Assembly: GCA_016720905.1 (NCBI GenBank)
Contig: JADKJT010000002.1
Coordinates: 310,001 to 374,000 of the forward strand
Source of the DNA: Gemmatimonadaceae bacterium
GTDB lineage: Bacteria; Gemmatimonadota; Gemmatimonadetes; Gemmatimonadales; Gemmatimonadaceae
Reading direction: 5' to 3'
DNA length: 64,000 bases
The notes under the pieces are model-generated. The model did not search any database. It saw only the letters and a program-made list of their open reading frames with translations, and was not told where the DNA came from. The number at the start of each line of letters is the position of its first letter. The stretch's first letter is position 1. Shown here in pieces: positions 1 to 14,419 of the stretch. The position numbers and the translations under genes are program-made.

Positions 1-63
1 GACCAGGAACGCTGTGCGCAGAAGCCCGCTAGTCGCCGCTCCTGCGCACTGGTACATTCGGCC

Positions 64-2742
64 ATGCCCACCCTCGACCGCCTCACCGCCGCGCTCGCCG
101 ACCGCTACCGCATCGAGCGTGAGCTTGGGGCTGGCGGCATGGCCACCGTCTACCTGGCGGAAGACCTCAAGCACGACCGCCGCGTCGCGATCAAGGTCCT
201 CAAGCCCGAACTCGCCGCCGTGCTCGGCGCCGAGCGCTTCGTGGTGGAGATCAAGACCACGGCGGCGATGAGTCATCCGCATATTCTGCCGCTCTTTGAT
301 TCCGGCGAAGCGGACGGCTTCTTGTACTACGTGATGCCGTACATCGAAGGCGAAACGATTCGCGAGAAGCTCACGCGCGAAACGCAGTTCGGCATCGACG
401 AAGCGGTGCGCATCACGCGCGAGATCGCCGACGCCCTCGACTACGCGCACCGCCGCGGCATCATTCACCGCGACATCAAGCCGGAGAACATTCTCCTGCA
501 CGATGGGCGCGCGATGGTGATGGACTTCGGCATCGCGCTGGCGGTGAGCGCGGCGGCGGGTGGGCGCATGACCGAGACGGGCTTGAGCCTCGGCACGCCG
601 CACTACATGAGTCCCGAGCAGGCCACCGCCGAAAAGGAGATCACGCCGCGCAGTGACGTGTACTCGCTGGCCAGCGTGCTCTACGAGATGCTCGCCGGTG
701 AACCGCCACACAGCGGCGGCTCGGCGCAGGCGATCATCATGAAGATCATCGCCGAGCCGGCGCAGCTCGTGACGCAGCTGCGCAAGTCGGTGCCGACGAA
801 CGTGGCCGCGGCGCTCGACATGGCGCTGCAGAAGGTGCCGGCCGATCGGTTTGCCAGCGCGGCCAAGTTCGCGGAGGCGCTGGCGAATCCCGCGTTCACG
901 ACGCGCGGGACGGCGCAACTCACGGGCGCGACGGGCAGCACACGCGGCGTTGCCACACCGTGGTTCGTGGCCACGGCGGCCGTCGCACTGATCGCCACCG
1001 CGGTGGCGGGCTGGGGGCTGCTGCATCCGGCCCCGGTGCCTCGCGTGGCGCGCTTTCCGTTGCTCCTGCCCGAAGACCAGGCGCTGTTCGCGAACTCGCA
1101 GGCCACGCTCGCCACGTTGACGCCCGACGGCCGCACGCTCGTCTACCTCGGCAGCGAAGGCGCAGGACGGCGCCTGTGGGTGCGCCCGCTCGATCGGCTC
1201 GACGCCACGCCGCTGGCCGGCACCGAGAACGCGGACGCCCCATCGGTGTCGCCCGACGGCACACGCATCGCCTTCCTCGTCTACAACGACGGGAGCTCCG
1301 GAACGGCGCGCCGGAACGCCCTCAAGGTGGTGCCGATCGGTGGAGGACCGGTCCTTACGCTCATCGACACACTGGTGGACGCCTACGGCGGCGTCTCGTG
1401 GAGCGCTGACGGCTACATCTATTACCACGGCTACGGCAGCCTCGAGGGCAACGGGATCGCGCGGGTCAAGGCGACCGGGGGACGGGCCGAGATTGCCTCT
1501 CGGCCCGACAGGAGCCGCGGCGAGAACTTCCACTACAGACCGAGTGCGTTGCCCGGTGGCCGTGGGGTGCTGCTGGCCAGCCGAACGAGGACCGCGAAGG
1601 GAACCACGCAGGAGATCGCGGTGCTCGACACCCGCACGGGGACCCACCGCATCCTCACCGCTGGCGTGACTGCGGTCTACGCCGAGAGCGGTCATCTGCT
1701 CTTCGTGACGGAGGGGGGCGCGCTGATGGCGGCGCCCTTCGACCTCAGCGGGCTTCGCCTCACCGGGGAGGCCGTGCTCCTCGGCGATAGCGTCGCCGTC
1801 GGCGGTGAAAACCTGCAGAACGCCACCATCTCCCTGTCACGCGACGGTACGTTAGCGTACGTCGCGGGGGTGGCGCTGCGTGCGACGCGGGAGTTGGTGT
1901 GGGTCGGCCGCGACGGCATCGCACGCGCTGTGGACTCCTCCTGGTCGGGCGAGATGAAAGGGCGCCCGGTGCTCTCACCTGACGGGCGCTCGGCGGCCGT
2001 GGTGAGTGAAGGGCAGATCTGGGTCAAGCAGCTTGATCGCGGCCCGGCGATGCGCGTGGCGGCCGTTGGCAACGCGCCCTCGTGGTCACCCGACGGCAAA
2101 TCGTTGATCTTCGAGACGACCGAAGCACTGCAGGCGGTCCCCGCCGACGGGAGCGTGCTCCCGTCGGGCATCCCAGGCCGCGGCGCATCGCCGCAGGTCT
2201 CGTCCGATGGCCAGTGGGTGATCTACGCCCGGAGCGGCGACATCTTCGGTCGGCGCACCTCGGGCGACACGGCGGAAGTCCCGCTCGTGCAGGATCTCGG
2301 CCCGCAGTGGGTCCCCTCGCTCTCCCCCGACGGTCGTTGGCTCGCCTATGCATCACAGGAGACCGGGACCCCGCAGGTGTACGTGCGCTCCTTCCCGGCT
2401 ACCAAGGTGGCCAAGCGCCAGGTGTCGACGAACTGGGCTTATGGGCCGCGCTGGTCGCGATCGGGGCGTGAGCTGTTTTTCGTTCAGAACGACGAGACCG
2501 GGACGATGTCGCTGTTCTCAGTGGACGTAGACCCCGGGGCCGTCTTCAGGAGCGGTACGCCGAAGCGGCTCTTCTCGGCCGTGGCGTACGGCCCCCACCG
2601 TAACCATCACTTCGACGTCAGCGCGGACGGGCAGCGGTTCCTGGTCACGCGTCCGGTGGGTTCGGGGACTGGCGACGCGGCGAAGGATCGGATCGTGATC
2701 GTGCAGAACTTCGCGGCGGAGCTCAAGGCCAAGGTGCGCTGA
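64..2742 (+). CDS. Membrane Ser/Thr kinase with PD40/TolB-like propeller
   Basis: Predicted Hanks-type Ser/Thr kinase of 892 residues. The glycine loop GAGGMATVYLA is near residue 23, the lysine motif VAIKVL near 43, HRDIKPEN near 136, DFG near 154 and a GTPHYMSPEQ activation segment follows. One hydrophobic segment at about 299-320 should anchor the protein, leaving the kinase in the cytosol and the C-terminal half outside. That half carries repeated SPDG(R/T/K) motifs typical of PD40/TolB beta-propeller blades, probably a sensor or binding platform. It is the only plus-strand kinase of the first island and converges on the PIN remnant, whose reading frame overlaps its last codons. No good ribosome site precedes ATG 64, but this start matches paralogues (LxxALADRYRIEREL). 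Its ligand and substrates cannot be told from sequence. Confidence 0.9.
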   Translation: MPTLDRLTAALADRYRIERELGAGGMATVYLAEDLKHDRRVAIKVLKPELAAVLGAERFVVEIKTTAAMSHPHILPLFDSGEADGFLYYVMPYIEGETIREKLTRETQFGIDEAVRITREIADALDYAHRRGIIHRDIKPENILLHDGRAMVMDFGIALAVSAAAGGRMTETGLSLGTPHYMSPEQATAEKEITPRSDVYSLASVLYEMLAGEPPHSGGSAQAIIMKIIAEPAQLVTQLRKSVPTNVAAALDMALQKVPADRFASAAKFAEALANPAFTTRGTAQLTGATGSTRGVATPWFVATAAVALIATAVAGWGLLHPAPVPRVARFPLLLPEDQALFANSQATLATLTPDGRTLVYLGSEGAGRRLWVRPLDRLDATPLAGTENADAPSVSPDGTRIAFLVYNDGSSGTARRNALKVVPIGGGPVLTLIDTLVDAYGGVSWSADGYIYYHGYGSLEGNGIARVKATGGRAEIASRPDRSRGENFHYRPSALPGGRGVLLASRTRTAKGTTQEIAVLDTRTGTHRILTAGVTAVYAESGHLLFVTEGGALMAAPFDLSGLRLTGEAVLLGDSVAVGGENLQNATISLSRDGTLAYVAGVALRATRELVWVGRDGIARAVDSSWSGEMKGRPVLSPDGRSAAVVSEGQIWVKQLDRGPAMRVAAVGNAPSWSPDGKSLIFETTEALQAVPADGSVLPSGIPGRGASPQVSSDGQWVIYARSGDIFGRRTSGDTAEVPLVQDLGPQWVPSLSPDGRWLAYASQETGTPQVYVRSFPATKVAKRQVSTNWAYGPRWSRSGRELFFVQNDETGTMSLFSVDVDPGAVFRSGTPKRLFSAVAYGPHRNHHFDVSADGQRFLVTRPVGSGTGDAAKDRIVIVQNFAAELKAKVR

Positions 2743-2890
2743 ACGGCGGCCGCCACCGCAGGCCGGGAAAGCGCGCGAAGTCCCGATCGGTCGTGACGAA
2801 CTCCGCCCCACCTCGATGGCCAAGGCGGCATGATACGCGTCGGCAACCAAGTTCCCGCGCGCGCCGCGGGCGCATCCAGCACAAGCGACT
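2723..2890 (-). pseudogene. Remnant of a VapC-like PIN-domain toxin
   Basis: Minus-strand sequence encodes the C-terminal third of a PIN-domain ribonuclease. One frame reads NLVADAYHAALAIE and another continues AEFVTTDRDFARFPGLRWRPPF, ending at a TGA at 2725-2723. The two frames join if one G is restored to a G4 run near 2803. The aspartates in VADA and TTDRD match the last conserved acidic positions of VapC-type PIN domains. The N-terminal two thirds are absent, because the sequence runs directly into the 3' end of the Uma2 gene. Even without the frameshift this is therefore a 5'-truncated relic of roughly 50 of about 140 residues. No antitoxin gene is visible beside it. Confidence 0.7.
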
Positions 2891-2905
2891 GACAGCCGCA
2901 CGCTA

Positions 2906-3484
2906 TCAGTCGGGCGCGAACAACTCTCGCAACGAGAGCGCGAAGCCCGGGAGCAGCGCATCGCCGCTTAGGGTGTCGTTCACGCCGAGCACGTCGACAC
3001 TGCCATCGGCGCGATACACCACGACCGATTCGCGGGGCGGATCGACGACCCAGACGAGTTGCGTTCCGGCCGAGAGCCAATCGCCGACTTTCGCGACGAT
3101 GGCGCCAGTGCGATCGGTCGGGGAGAGCACTTCGACGGCGAGGTCGGGTGCGAGTTCCGGGAAGCCGTCGGGCATGGGACCGCCGAATCGCTCGCGTGAG
3201 ACGTAGGCGATGTCGGGTGCGCGCACGGTGTCGGGGCGCCGCGCTAGGGTGAAGCCGGGGTCGGCCGTTGCGAGGCGCCCGCGCGTATGTGACCGGCCGC
3301 GCGCTTCGCGCTCGCGCGCGAGGTGATTGGTGAGCGCCACACCGATGCGCAGCGTCAGCGACCCATGATAGAAACCGGCGGGTTCGCGAACGATCAACTG
3401 TCCGCGCACCAGCTCCACGCGCTTGCCCGGCGCTTCGTAGCCCAGCAGTTGCTCGGCGGTCATCCCAACTGCGGTAGCGCCCAT
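2906..3484 (-). CDS. Uma2 family (DUF820) endonuclease-like protein
   Basis: 192-residue protein of the Uma2/DUF820 family, which has a PD-(D/E)XK nuclease-like fold and is very common in cyanobacteria and some soil bacteria; its cellular role is not established. Visible family features are MTAEQLLGYEAPGKRVELVRGQLI at the N-terminus, the RAPDIAYVSRER segment, and APDLAVEVLSPTDR followed by KVGDWLSAGTQLVWVVDP, which holds the expected D, E-x-L and K positions. Start chosen at ATG 3484 because a strong GGAGG lies 6 bases upstream; an upstream ATG at 3520 is less likely. It sits on the minus strand between a TolB/TPR kinase and a PIN remnant. It could be a lone nuclease or part of a decayed defence or toxin locus. 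Confidence 0.85.
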   Translation of the reverse strand: MGATAVGMTAEQLLGYEAPGKRVELVRGQLIVREPAGFYHGSLTLRIGVALTNHLAREREARGRSHTRGRLATADPGFTLARRPDTVRAPDIAYVSRERFGGPMPDGFPELAPDLAVEVLSPTDRTGAIVAKVGDWLSAGTQLVWVVDPPRESVVVYRADGSVDVLGVNDTLSGDALLPGFALSLRELFAPD

Positions 3485-3490
3485 CGCAGA

Positions 3491-3495
3491 CCTCC
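3491..3495 (-). promoter_or_regulatory. Ribosome binding site fixing the Uma2 start
   Basis: GGAGG on the minus strand, 6 bases before ATG 3484. It favours this start over the in-frame ATG at 3520. Confidence 0.7.
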
Positions 3496-3598
3496 GGCGT
3501 TTTGATCGGGTTCGTATCATGAGTACAGCATACGTGGCGGTGTCAGCGCCGCGTCACCGCGTTGCCATGAAAAGCTATATTCGGCGGGCGGGCCGAGT

Positions 3599-5829
<2,231 letters not shown>

Positions 5830-5833
<4 letters not shown>

Positions 5834-8475
5834 TTCGCCGCCGTCGCCCACTCAGCGCGCACGGCGTCGAGCCAGCCGTGTGCCAGCACGAGGCGCTGCG
5901 AGTTCTCCATCGGGCGGAACAGGACCAAGCGCCCGTCGGCCATGACGTCGAAGTTGGCGTGACCGCGAAAGGGCGGCAGGTCAAAGCCGCCGCGGACGAG
6001 GGTGTCACGGGTGACCACGCGCACAGCGGACGTCACGTCGAGGCGGGCGCGCACGAGGACTCCGTCGCGCGGGATGTAGTAGGCGGACTTGCCGTCGCGG
6101 GACCACACGGGTTGTTGGCCGCCCGATTCGGAGATGCGATACGCGACCGCGCCGTCGGGGAAGGCGCGCACGTACACCTCGAGTCCGGTGCCCGCCTCGT
6201 CGGAGGCGTAGATCACCCAGCGTCCATCGGGTGCGAAGCGCGGTGTCTCCTCACCAGCAGGCGTCGCGACGAATGGGCGCGATGCGGTATCTCCCACGAG
6301 ACGTCGATAGCGCAGATCGGCCGTGGAGCCTGAGCCAGCGCGGTACATGAGGTACTGCGCATCGGGCGAGATGACGCCTTCCCAGAGCGAGATGTTCGCA
6401 TCGCGATGAAGCACCTCGGTGCCGCCGGTGCCGTTGGCGGCGCGCCACACGAGCGTTGATCGTTCGCTACCGGCTTGCTCGCGCATCACGAGTCGCGTGC
6501 CATCCGGCGTCCACTCGGGACGTCCAAACAGCATTGGCGACGATGCCGCATCGCTGAAGCGCGTCATCGAACGCGCGCGAAGATCGTACGTGAGCACTTC
6601 CGGCACGCGACCCCTCGTCAACGCGATGCGCGTGCCGTCGGGCGAGAGGCGCGGTTCCGCAGCACTTTCCAGACCATCGCTCAAGACATCGACTGCGCCA
6701 CCCGGACTGAACATGGTGAGGGCGGACTTATTCTCACCGAAGCGATAGAGCAACGAGCCATCGGCGGTCATGACGGCGACAAGGATGTCCAAGTCGCTCG
6801 CGGCGACCTGGTTCATCAGGCGCGGCTCACCCGACACGACGCGACGTTTTGCATCGTACGCGACGCCGTAAATGGCACCGCGCTCGTTGCCGTAGATGAG
6901 GAGCCCATGGTTGACACCCAACACGCGTGACCCACTCACGCCGAGCGGCGCGACCGAGTCTGACGACAGCGAGTACGACATGAGTCGTGAACTGCCGACA
7001 TTGCCACCCCAATCGGTGAAGAGCAGCGTGGTGCCATCGTCGAGCAGGCGCGGTGATTGCGACAGCCGTCCGGTCTGTACGAGCGGGCGCAGCGTCTTCA
7101 CCGCACCGCCGTTTTCCGGCACGACGACGATGCGGCCGGCGTCGCCGAGGTAGATGTGGCCGTCCGTCGCCCACTGTCCGTCGCGTGGATTCCGAATGTC
7201 GGCTAAGAACTCGACGTTGCCGCCGGCGGCGGGAACCTTCATCAGCTTCCCGTTGTTCGCGAAGGCCACCCATGCACCGTCAGGGGAGAGGAACAGTTGC
7301 CTGACCCCTTCAGTGCCTTCCAAGCGATGCGCGCGCACGTCATCGAAATTGCGCACATACGCGCGGGATACACCGGCACTATCGCGGGCGATGAAGGCGA
7401 CGCGTCGCCCGACGGAGGACACGCCGATGGACGCATACGAGGCGATGATCTGCGCGCCATCGGGTTCATCGATGCGGAACTGCAACGGCACGCGATTGCT
7501 CGCCGTGCTGGCGTGCGATGCGCGCCACCAACCGAATCCCGCGACTCCCGCGACGATCGCGAGCACCGCCGCGACGATGAGCGGACCGCGCGACGATTTC
7601 GCACGTGCGGTGGCATTGGTCGCGCGTGACGTCGTCGGTTGTCCTTCACGCCCGAGCGCGTCGATGAACTCCTTCGCACTTTCGAACCGATCGGCCGGCA
7701 ACTTCTCGAGGGCGCGCAACACGGCGTCTTCAACGCCTGCGGGCACCGCTTTGCGTTGCACACTGATGGCGCGCGGTTCTTCGGTGAGCACGCGCGCGAT
7801 GATCGCCTGCACGCTCGGCCCCGTGAACGGCGCTTCGCCGACGAGCATTTCGTAGGTCACGGCCCCGAGCGCGTAGAGATCACTGCGCGCGTCGATGGTG
7901 CGTTCGCCCATTGCCTGCTCGGGACTCATGTAGTTCGGCGTGCCGAGCGAGAGCCCTGTTTGCGTCATGCGTTGGCCACCGGCCGTTTGCACCGCGAGGG
8001 CGATGCCGAAATCGGCGACGAGCGCCGAGCCATCATGCAGGAGGATGTTCTCCGGCTTGATGTCGCGGTGGATCACGTTCTGCCGGTGTGCATAGTCGAG
8101 CGCGCTGGCGACTTCGCGCGCAATGCGGACTGCGTCGGCGATCGGCAGTTGCCGTTCCCGGTCGAGTCGCGCACGCAACGTTTCGCCGGTCACCAGTGGC
8201 ATCACGTAGTACAGCAACCCATCCGCGTCACCGCTGTCCAGCAGGGGCAAGATGTGCGGATGCTGCAAGCGCGCGGTCGTGCGGATCTCGGTTAAGAACC
8301 GTTCACCGCCGAGTGCGGCGCCGAGATCGGGATGCAACACTTTGATCGCGACATCGCGGTCGTGCTTGAGATCGTGCGCGAGATACACGGTCGCCATGCC
8401 GCCGGCGCCGAGTTCGCGGTCGAGGCGGTAGCGGTCGGCGAGCGCGCGCTGCAATCGCGTGAGCGTCTCAGTCAT
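5830..8475 (-). CDS. Membrane Ser/Thr kinase with PD40 propeller
   Basis: 881 residues. The kinase domain is intact: GAGGMATVYLA near residue 23, VAIKVLHPDL near 43, HRDIKPENILL near 135, DFGIAL and GTPNYMSPEQAMGE. A single membrane segment lies at about 302-320 (PLIVAAVLAIVAGVAGFGWW). The C-terminal 550 residues carry blade signatures such as FLSPDGAWVAF, LSPDGTRIALT and FAPDGRWVIYASDEAG, typical of PD40/TolB propellers. The gene starts 9 bases after the nucleotidyltransferase-like gene and overlaps the TPR kinase by GTGA, so four or more genes are probably co-transcribed. The kinase half is a close paralogue of the kinases at 9282, 51221 and 53890, whereas the propeller is much more divergent. 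Confidence 0.9.
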
Positions 8476-8484
8476 GGCGCACCG

Positions 8485-9060
8485 TCAGTCCTGACCGGCC
8501 ATGGATTGCGCACGCGCCCACCGCTCGGCCAATCCAAAATGGGCGATCCATCCATCGAGTACCGCGTTGTCGATGTCCGACTCGTTGACTTCAATCATCC
8601 GCGCGATGTCCCGGAGGTGGCGATCGGATCCGCCCATCTGGGCGTACCGCAGCTTGTACACGATGACATACTCGATCGGCGCGAACCGGACGGTCTCTCC
8701 CTGAATCTCGCGCTCGACGCGATGTGCCAGCGCCCATTCCTGGAGCGGATCGTTCCCCGCGAGATATACATCGGCGCGCATCGCGGTGTCGTGGTGAATC
8801 ACGTTGAAGTGACCGTGCGATTCGCGCGCCCGTTCCTCCTCGATCACGTCGGCCGGCGGGCAGTAGAACTCGCCGGGCGACCAGAGCGACGCGAACGTCA
8901 CGGTGTCCGTCGCGCCGAGTCGGATGACGAGGTCGACGTCGAGCGTCAGCCGCGGATGGCCGTAGACGATGGCGGCGAGTCCACCCGTCACCGCGTAGTC
9001 GATACGAGCGCGATTGAGTGGCGCGACGAACAAGCCGACGAGACTAGGCGCCCGCGTCAC
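8485..9060 (-). CDS. Nucleotidyltransferase-like (AbiEii/DUF6036-type) protein
   Basis: 191 residues. The segment YAVTGGLAAIVYGHPRLTLDVDLVI matches the GG/GS...DxD pattern of minimal nucleotidyltransferase folds, with DVD as the probable metal-binding acidic pair. The C-terminal half (RFAPIEYVIVYKLRY...RHLRDIARMI) resembles the helical part of AbiEii/DUF6036-like proteins, some of which are toxins of type IV toxin-antitoxin modules. GTG 9060 overlaps the preceding 64-residue gene by 17 bases, so the pair is translated as a unit, and the downstream kinase begins 9 bases later. The fold is fairly clear; toxin function is inferred from gene pairing only. A housekeeping nucleotidyltransferase role cannot be excluded. 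Confidence 0.75.
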   Translation of the reverse strand: MTRAPSLVGLFVAPLNRARIDYAVTGGLAAIVYGHPRLTLDVDLVIRLGATDTVTFASLWSPGEFYCPPADVIEEERARESHGHFNVIHHDTAMRADVYLAGNDPLQEWALAHRVEREIQGETVRFAPIEYVIVYKLRYAQMGGSDRHLRDIARMIEVNESDIDNAVLDGWIAHFGLAERWARAQSMAGQD

Positions 9061-9238
9061 GCATCAGCTCCCGAACGTGTTCCGCTACTTGTTCCGGCGT
9101 CCATGTCGGGTGACGCGCCTGAACACCACTCGCCATCACGTCGCGCGCTTCGATCCACAGCGCCTGTGCGACGCGCACCTTTTCGTCGGCCGTCATGGCG
9201 CGGATGCGATCCGTCTGGCGGAAGAGGGCGTCAGTCAT
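9044..9238 (-). CDS. Small protein paired with nucleotidyltransferase, possible antitoxin
   Basis: 64-residue, highly charged and probably all-helical protein beginning MTDALFRQTDRIRAMTADEKVRVAQALW. I recognise no characterised domain; the first half resembles helical segments of small proteins often placed before predicted nucleotidyltransferases. It overlaps the nucleotidyltransferase-like gene by 17 bases and precedes it, the usual antitoxin-first order. No convincing ribosome site precedes ATG 9238, so it may depend on translation of the upstream kinase, which ends 43 bases earlier. It has no signal peptide or membrane segment. An antitoxin or chaperone-like partner is the best guess, with low certainty. 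Confidence 0.6.
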   Translation of the reverse strand: MTDALFRQTDRIRAMTADEKVRVAQALWIEARDVMASGVQARHPTWTPEQVAEHVRELMRDAGA

Positions 9239-9281
9239 GTCGGAATATCACACCCGAGCGCGACCGCCCCAAGGACAACCG

Positions 9282-11876
<2,595 letters not shown>

Positions 11877-11904
11877 CACGACACGCGTGCGTAGGCCAGG
11901 CCAT

Positions 11905-12417
11905 TCATCGTGCGCTGACACCCTCTTTGAGCTGGCGCGCGTACTCCGCTTCGTCGTAGTGCCCCAGCGACGCGGCGATCAGTCCGTCAGCACCCATCGT
12001 CCACTCTTCGTACCCGTGGATGCGCACCGCCTTGCCCGTTCCACCGGGACCGGTGTTGGTGCCGGTGAGTGTCCAGTGATACACGGGATGCGCGCCGGTC
12101 GTGGTGAGTGAGTCCATCGCAACGATCATGTCCGGAAACGCGGTCATGAACGCCTGCGCCGACGCGGTGATGGCCTCACGTCCAACTGCCGGCGAGCCCG
12201 CGTTGATTTTCAGCGAGCCGTGCTCGGCAAAGTGCGCCGCCACGCTTGCCGCCTGTTCGCTGCACCAGGCGGCGGTGTAGCGGGTGGCGAACTCCTTGAG
12301 TGCGGAATCGTTCACGGTGGACTGCTCCTTGGGCGCACACGCGTTGACAGCGAACGAGGCGGCGAGCGTGACTGCGAATGCAGATGCGGCAAATACCGTG
12401 TTCCGCGTTGTCTTCAT
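11905..12417 (-). CDS. NTF2/SnoaL-like lipoprotein
   Basis: 170 residues. An N-terminal hydrophobic signal ends in a lipobox-like VNAC, so it is probably anchored in the periplasm or outer membrane. The mature part (FATRYTAAWCSEQAASVAAHFAEHGSLKIN... and EEWTMGADGLIAASLGHYD) matches the SnoaL/NTF2-like alpha+beta barrel common in small ester cyclases and ligand-binding proteins. Start at ATG 12417; an in-frame ATG upstream at 12438 is possible. It lies between the PP2C gene and a PD40 kinase, in the same direction and 28 bases before the kinase, so it could supply a periplasmic ligand sensor for that kinase. That role is inference. Confidence 0.75.
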   Translation of the reverse strand: MKTTRNTVFAASAFAVTLAASFAVNACAPKEQSTVNDSALKEFATRYTAAWCSEQAASVAAHFAEHGSLKINAGSPAVGREAITASAQAFMTAFPDMIVAMDSLTTTGAHPVYHWTLTGTNTGPGGTGKAVRIHGYEEWTMGADGLIAASLGHYDEAEYARQLKEGVSAR

Positions 12418-12530
12418 GTGGGAAACCATACGACGCATGCCGCAGTATGTCGAGCCGTGTCATCCGCAGACATCCGTCGAGCAACCGCATGAGACGCGGA
12501 AGGGTCATCCCCTGATCCCGGCGAGGCGAC

Positions 12531-13387
12531 CTATCGCGATTCCCTCGGCACCACGCGTCGCACGATGATGGTGATGTTGTCGGTGCCGCCGCCGTCGAGC
12601 GCGTCCTGCAGCAGCGCCTCGCACACCTGCCTCGCGCTGGTCATGGTGGCCAGACGTTCGGCAATCCGCTCGTCGCTGACGTGCTTGGTGAGCCCGTCAC
12701 TGCACAGCAGATGCACGTTGCCCCAGTCGGCCGGCAGGTGCGTCACCACGGGAGCGGCCTGATCGCCGCCAATCGCACTGGAGAGCACGTGCGCCAGTCG
12801 CGTGTCCTTCGCCACGGCGGCCGTCATCACCCCATGTCCACCAGGTCCTGCGCCATGGTCTGGTCGCGGGAGACCTGCGTGAGGGTGCCGTTGCGCCAGC
12901 TGTAATAGCGAGAGTCGCCCACCTGCAGCAGGTAGTAGTTGGGCCAGACTCCCATGTACAGCGTGAGCGTGGTGGCCATGCGGCGGTGCGCGCCCTCTTC
13001 ACGGCGCGCCGCCAGCACCGCCTCGTGCGCTCGCATGGCGGCGGCCTGCAGTTCCTCGATGAACTGGGCCTCCGACGAGTCGGTGCGGTAGTAGCAGTCC
13101 ATACTCTCGGTCACGTACTGCATGGCCGTTTCGAGCGCGAGTGCACTGGCCTCTTCACCGCTGGACAACCCGCCCACGCCGTCGGCGATCATGGCGATCA
13201 CCGCCAGTCGCTCATCGGCCAGGGGCAGACGTTGGTGGTCCGTCAGACTCGTGGCCTGGACATGAACGCGCTTGTGAATGGACGCCAGCAAGAACGCGTC
13301 CTCGTTGTTCTTGCGCACATTGCCCTGGTGCGTAAGACCATGGACGTCAAGTTCGTCGTCGAGCGGTTTGCGGGAAGGGTCGGGCAT
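12531..13387 (-). CDS. PP2C-type Ser/Thr protein phosphatase (apparent frameshift)
   Basis: PPM/PP2C phosphatase of the bacterial PrpC/Stp type, expected to dephosphorylate kinase targets. The first frame (13387 to 12827) has GLTHQGNVRKNNEDAF, IADGVGGLSSGEEAS and LLQVGDSRYYSW. The second frame (to 12531) has LLCSDGLTKHVSD and GGTDNITIIV, which supplies the metal-binding aspartates of the C-terminal motifs. The frames meet at 12827-12830, where LVDMG ends in TGA; adding one G to a G4 run restores an uninterrupted family sequence (LVDMGVMTAAVAKD). The start ATG 13387 fits the family N-terminus and follows a GAGAGA sequence. It heads the minus-strand kinase run. The break could be a sequencing indel, a real mutation, or less likely a recoding site. 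Confidence 0.82.
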
Positions 13388-13540
13388 GATGTCTCTCGCT
13401 GTGTGGCCGGTGTCCACGGCTACCATAACTCGCAAACGGGACCTTGGACAGAGACCATGTATGGCCGCACCGGCATACCATGCGTATGATTGTCCGACCC
13501 CACTCGCCCGCCACGCGTGCCCCACCTCTCACAACAGGCC

Positions 13541-14413
13541 ATGGACGAACTCGCGCGACGTACCTTTCTCAAGACCACGGCCCTCGCGGTTGGAGGCGCG
13601 ACCTTTGGATTGACACCGGCCTCGGCCGCTGCCGACACGCCAATCCCGTTGCGGGCGCCGAGCGTGCGCCTGGGGATCGCCAGCTACTCCCTGCGCAATT
13701 TTTCCCGATCGCAAGCCATCGCGATGCTCCGCACGCTGGGCGTGTCGTACGTCAATATCAAATCGGCACACCTCGGATACGACGCCAATGCGCAGGATTT
13801 TGCACAGGCGCGCGCGGAGTTTGCGGCGGCCAACCTGCAGATTGTCGGCGGCGGAACCGTCACGTTCGAGGAGGATTCCGACAGCGGCGTGGACAAGTAC
13901 TTCGCGTACGCCCGAAACGCCGGGATGCCGCTCATCGTGGCGTCGTGTGATCCGGCCATTCTGCCGCGTATCGAGCGTCATGCCGTTCGGTACGATATCA
14001 AGGTGGCCATTCACAATCACGGTCCGGGGGACAAGAACTTTCCCGCGCCCGCCGACGTGCTGAAACATGTGCGCCATATGGATGCACGTATGGGGCTGTG
14101 CATTGACATCGGCCACACCGTGCGTACGGGCACCGATGTGGTGGCGGCCATTCGTGACGCCGGACCCCGGTTGCACGATCTCCATCTGAAGGATTTGCGG
14201 GACTTGCGAGAAGTCAGCAGCCAGTGCGTGGTGGGGGAAGGCGCGATTCCGATTCCCGACATTTTGAAACAGCTGTCGGCCATGAAATTCGCCGGCTGCG
14301 CCAACCTCGAGTACGAGATCGAGGCGACCGATCCCCTGCCCGGCATGCTGCGCTCAATGGCCTACCTGCGTGGTGCGCTGGCCGGCATTGATGCCATGCC
14401 GAAGCGTGGCTGA
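13541..14413 (+). CDS. Tat-exported xylose isomerase-like TIM-barrel protein
   Basis: 290 residues from ATG 13541. The N-terminus has a twin-arginine signal (RRTFLKTTALAVGGATFG) ending near ASAAAD, so the folded protein should be exported to the periplasm. The mature part matches the sugar phosphate isomerase/epimerase or AP-endonuclease-2-like TIM barrel: LGIASYSLRNF, VAIHNHGPGD, GLCIDIGHTVRTG and HLKDL provide the His, Asp and Glu residues that usually bind metal. The stop lies 6 bases before the GTG of the dehydrogenase-cytochrome gene, so the two are probably co-transcribed. Such pairs in planctomycete-like gene sets act on exported sugars or glycosides; the substrate here is unknown. Confidence 0.85.
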   Translation: MDELARRTFLKTTALAVGGATFGLTPASAAADTPIPLRAPSVRLGIASYSLRNFSRSQAIAMLRTLGVSYVNIKSAHLGYDANAQDFAQARAEFAAANLQIVGGGTVTFEEDSDSGVDKYFAYARNAGMPLIVASCDPAILPRIERHAVRYDIKVAIHNHGPGDKNFPAPADVLKHVRHMDARMGLCIDIGHTVRTGTDVVAAIRDAGPRLHDLHLKDLRDLREVSSQCVVGEGAIPIPDILKQLSAMKFAGCANLEYEIEATDPLPGMLRSMAYLRGALAGIDAMPKRG

Positions 14414-14419
14414 CCGTAC

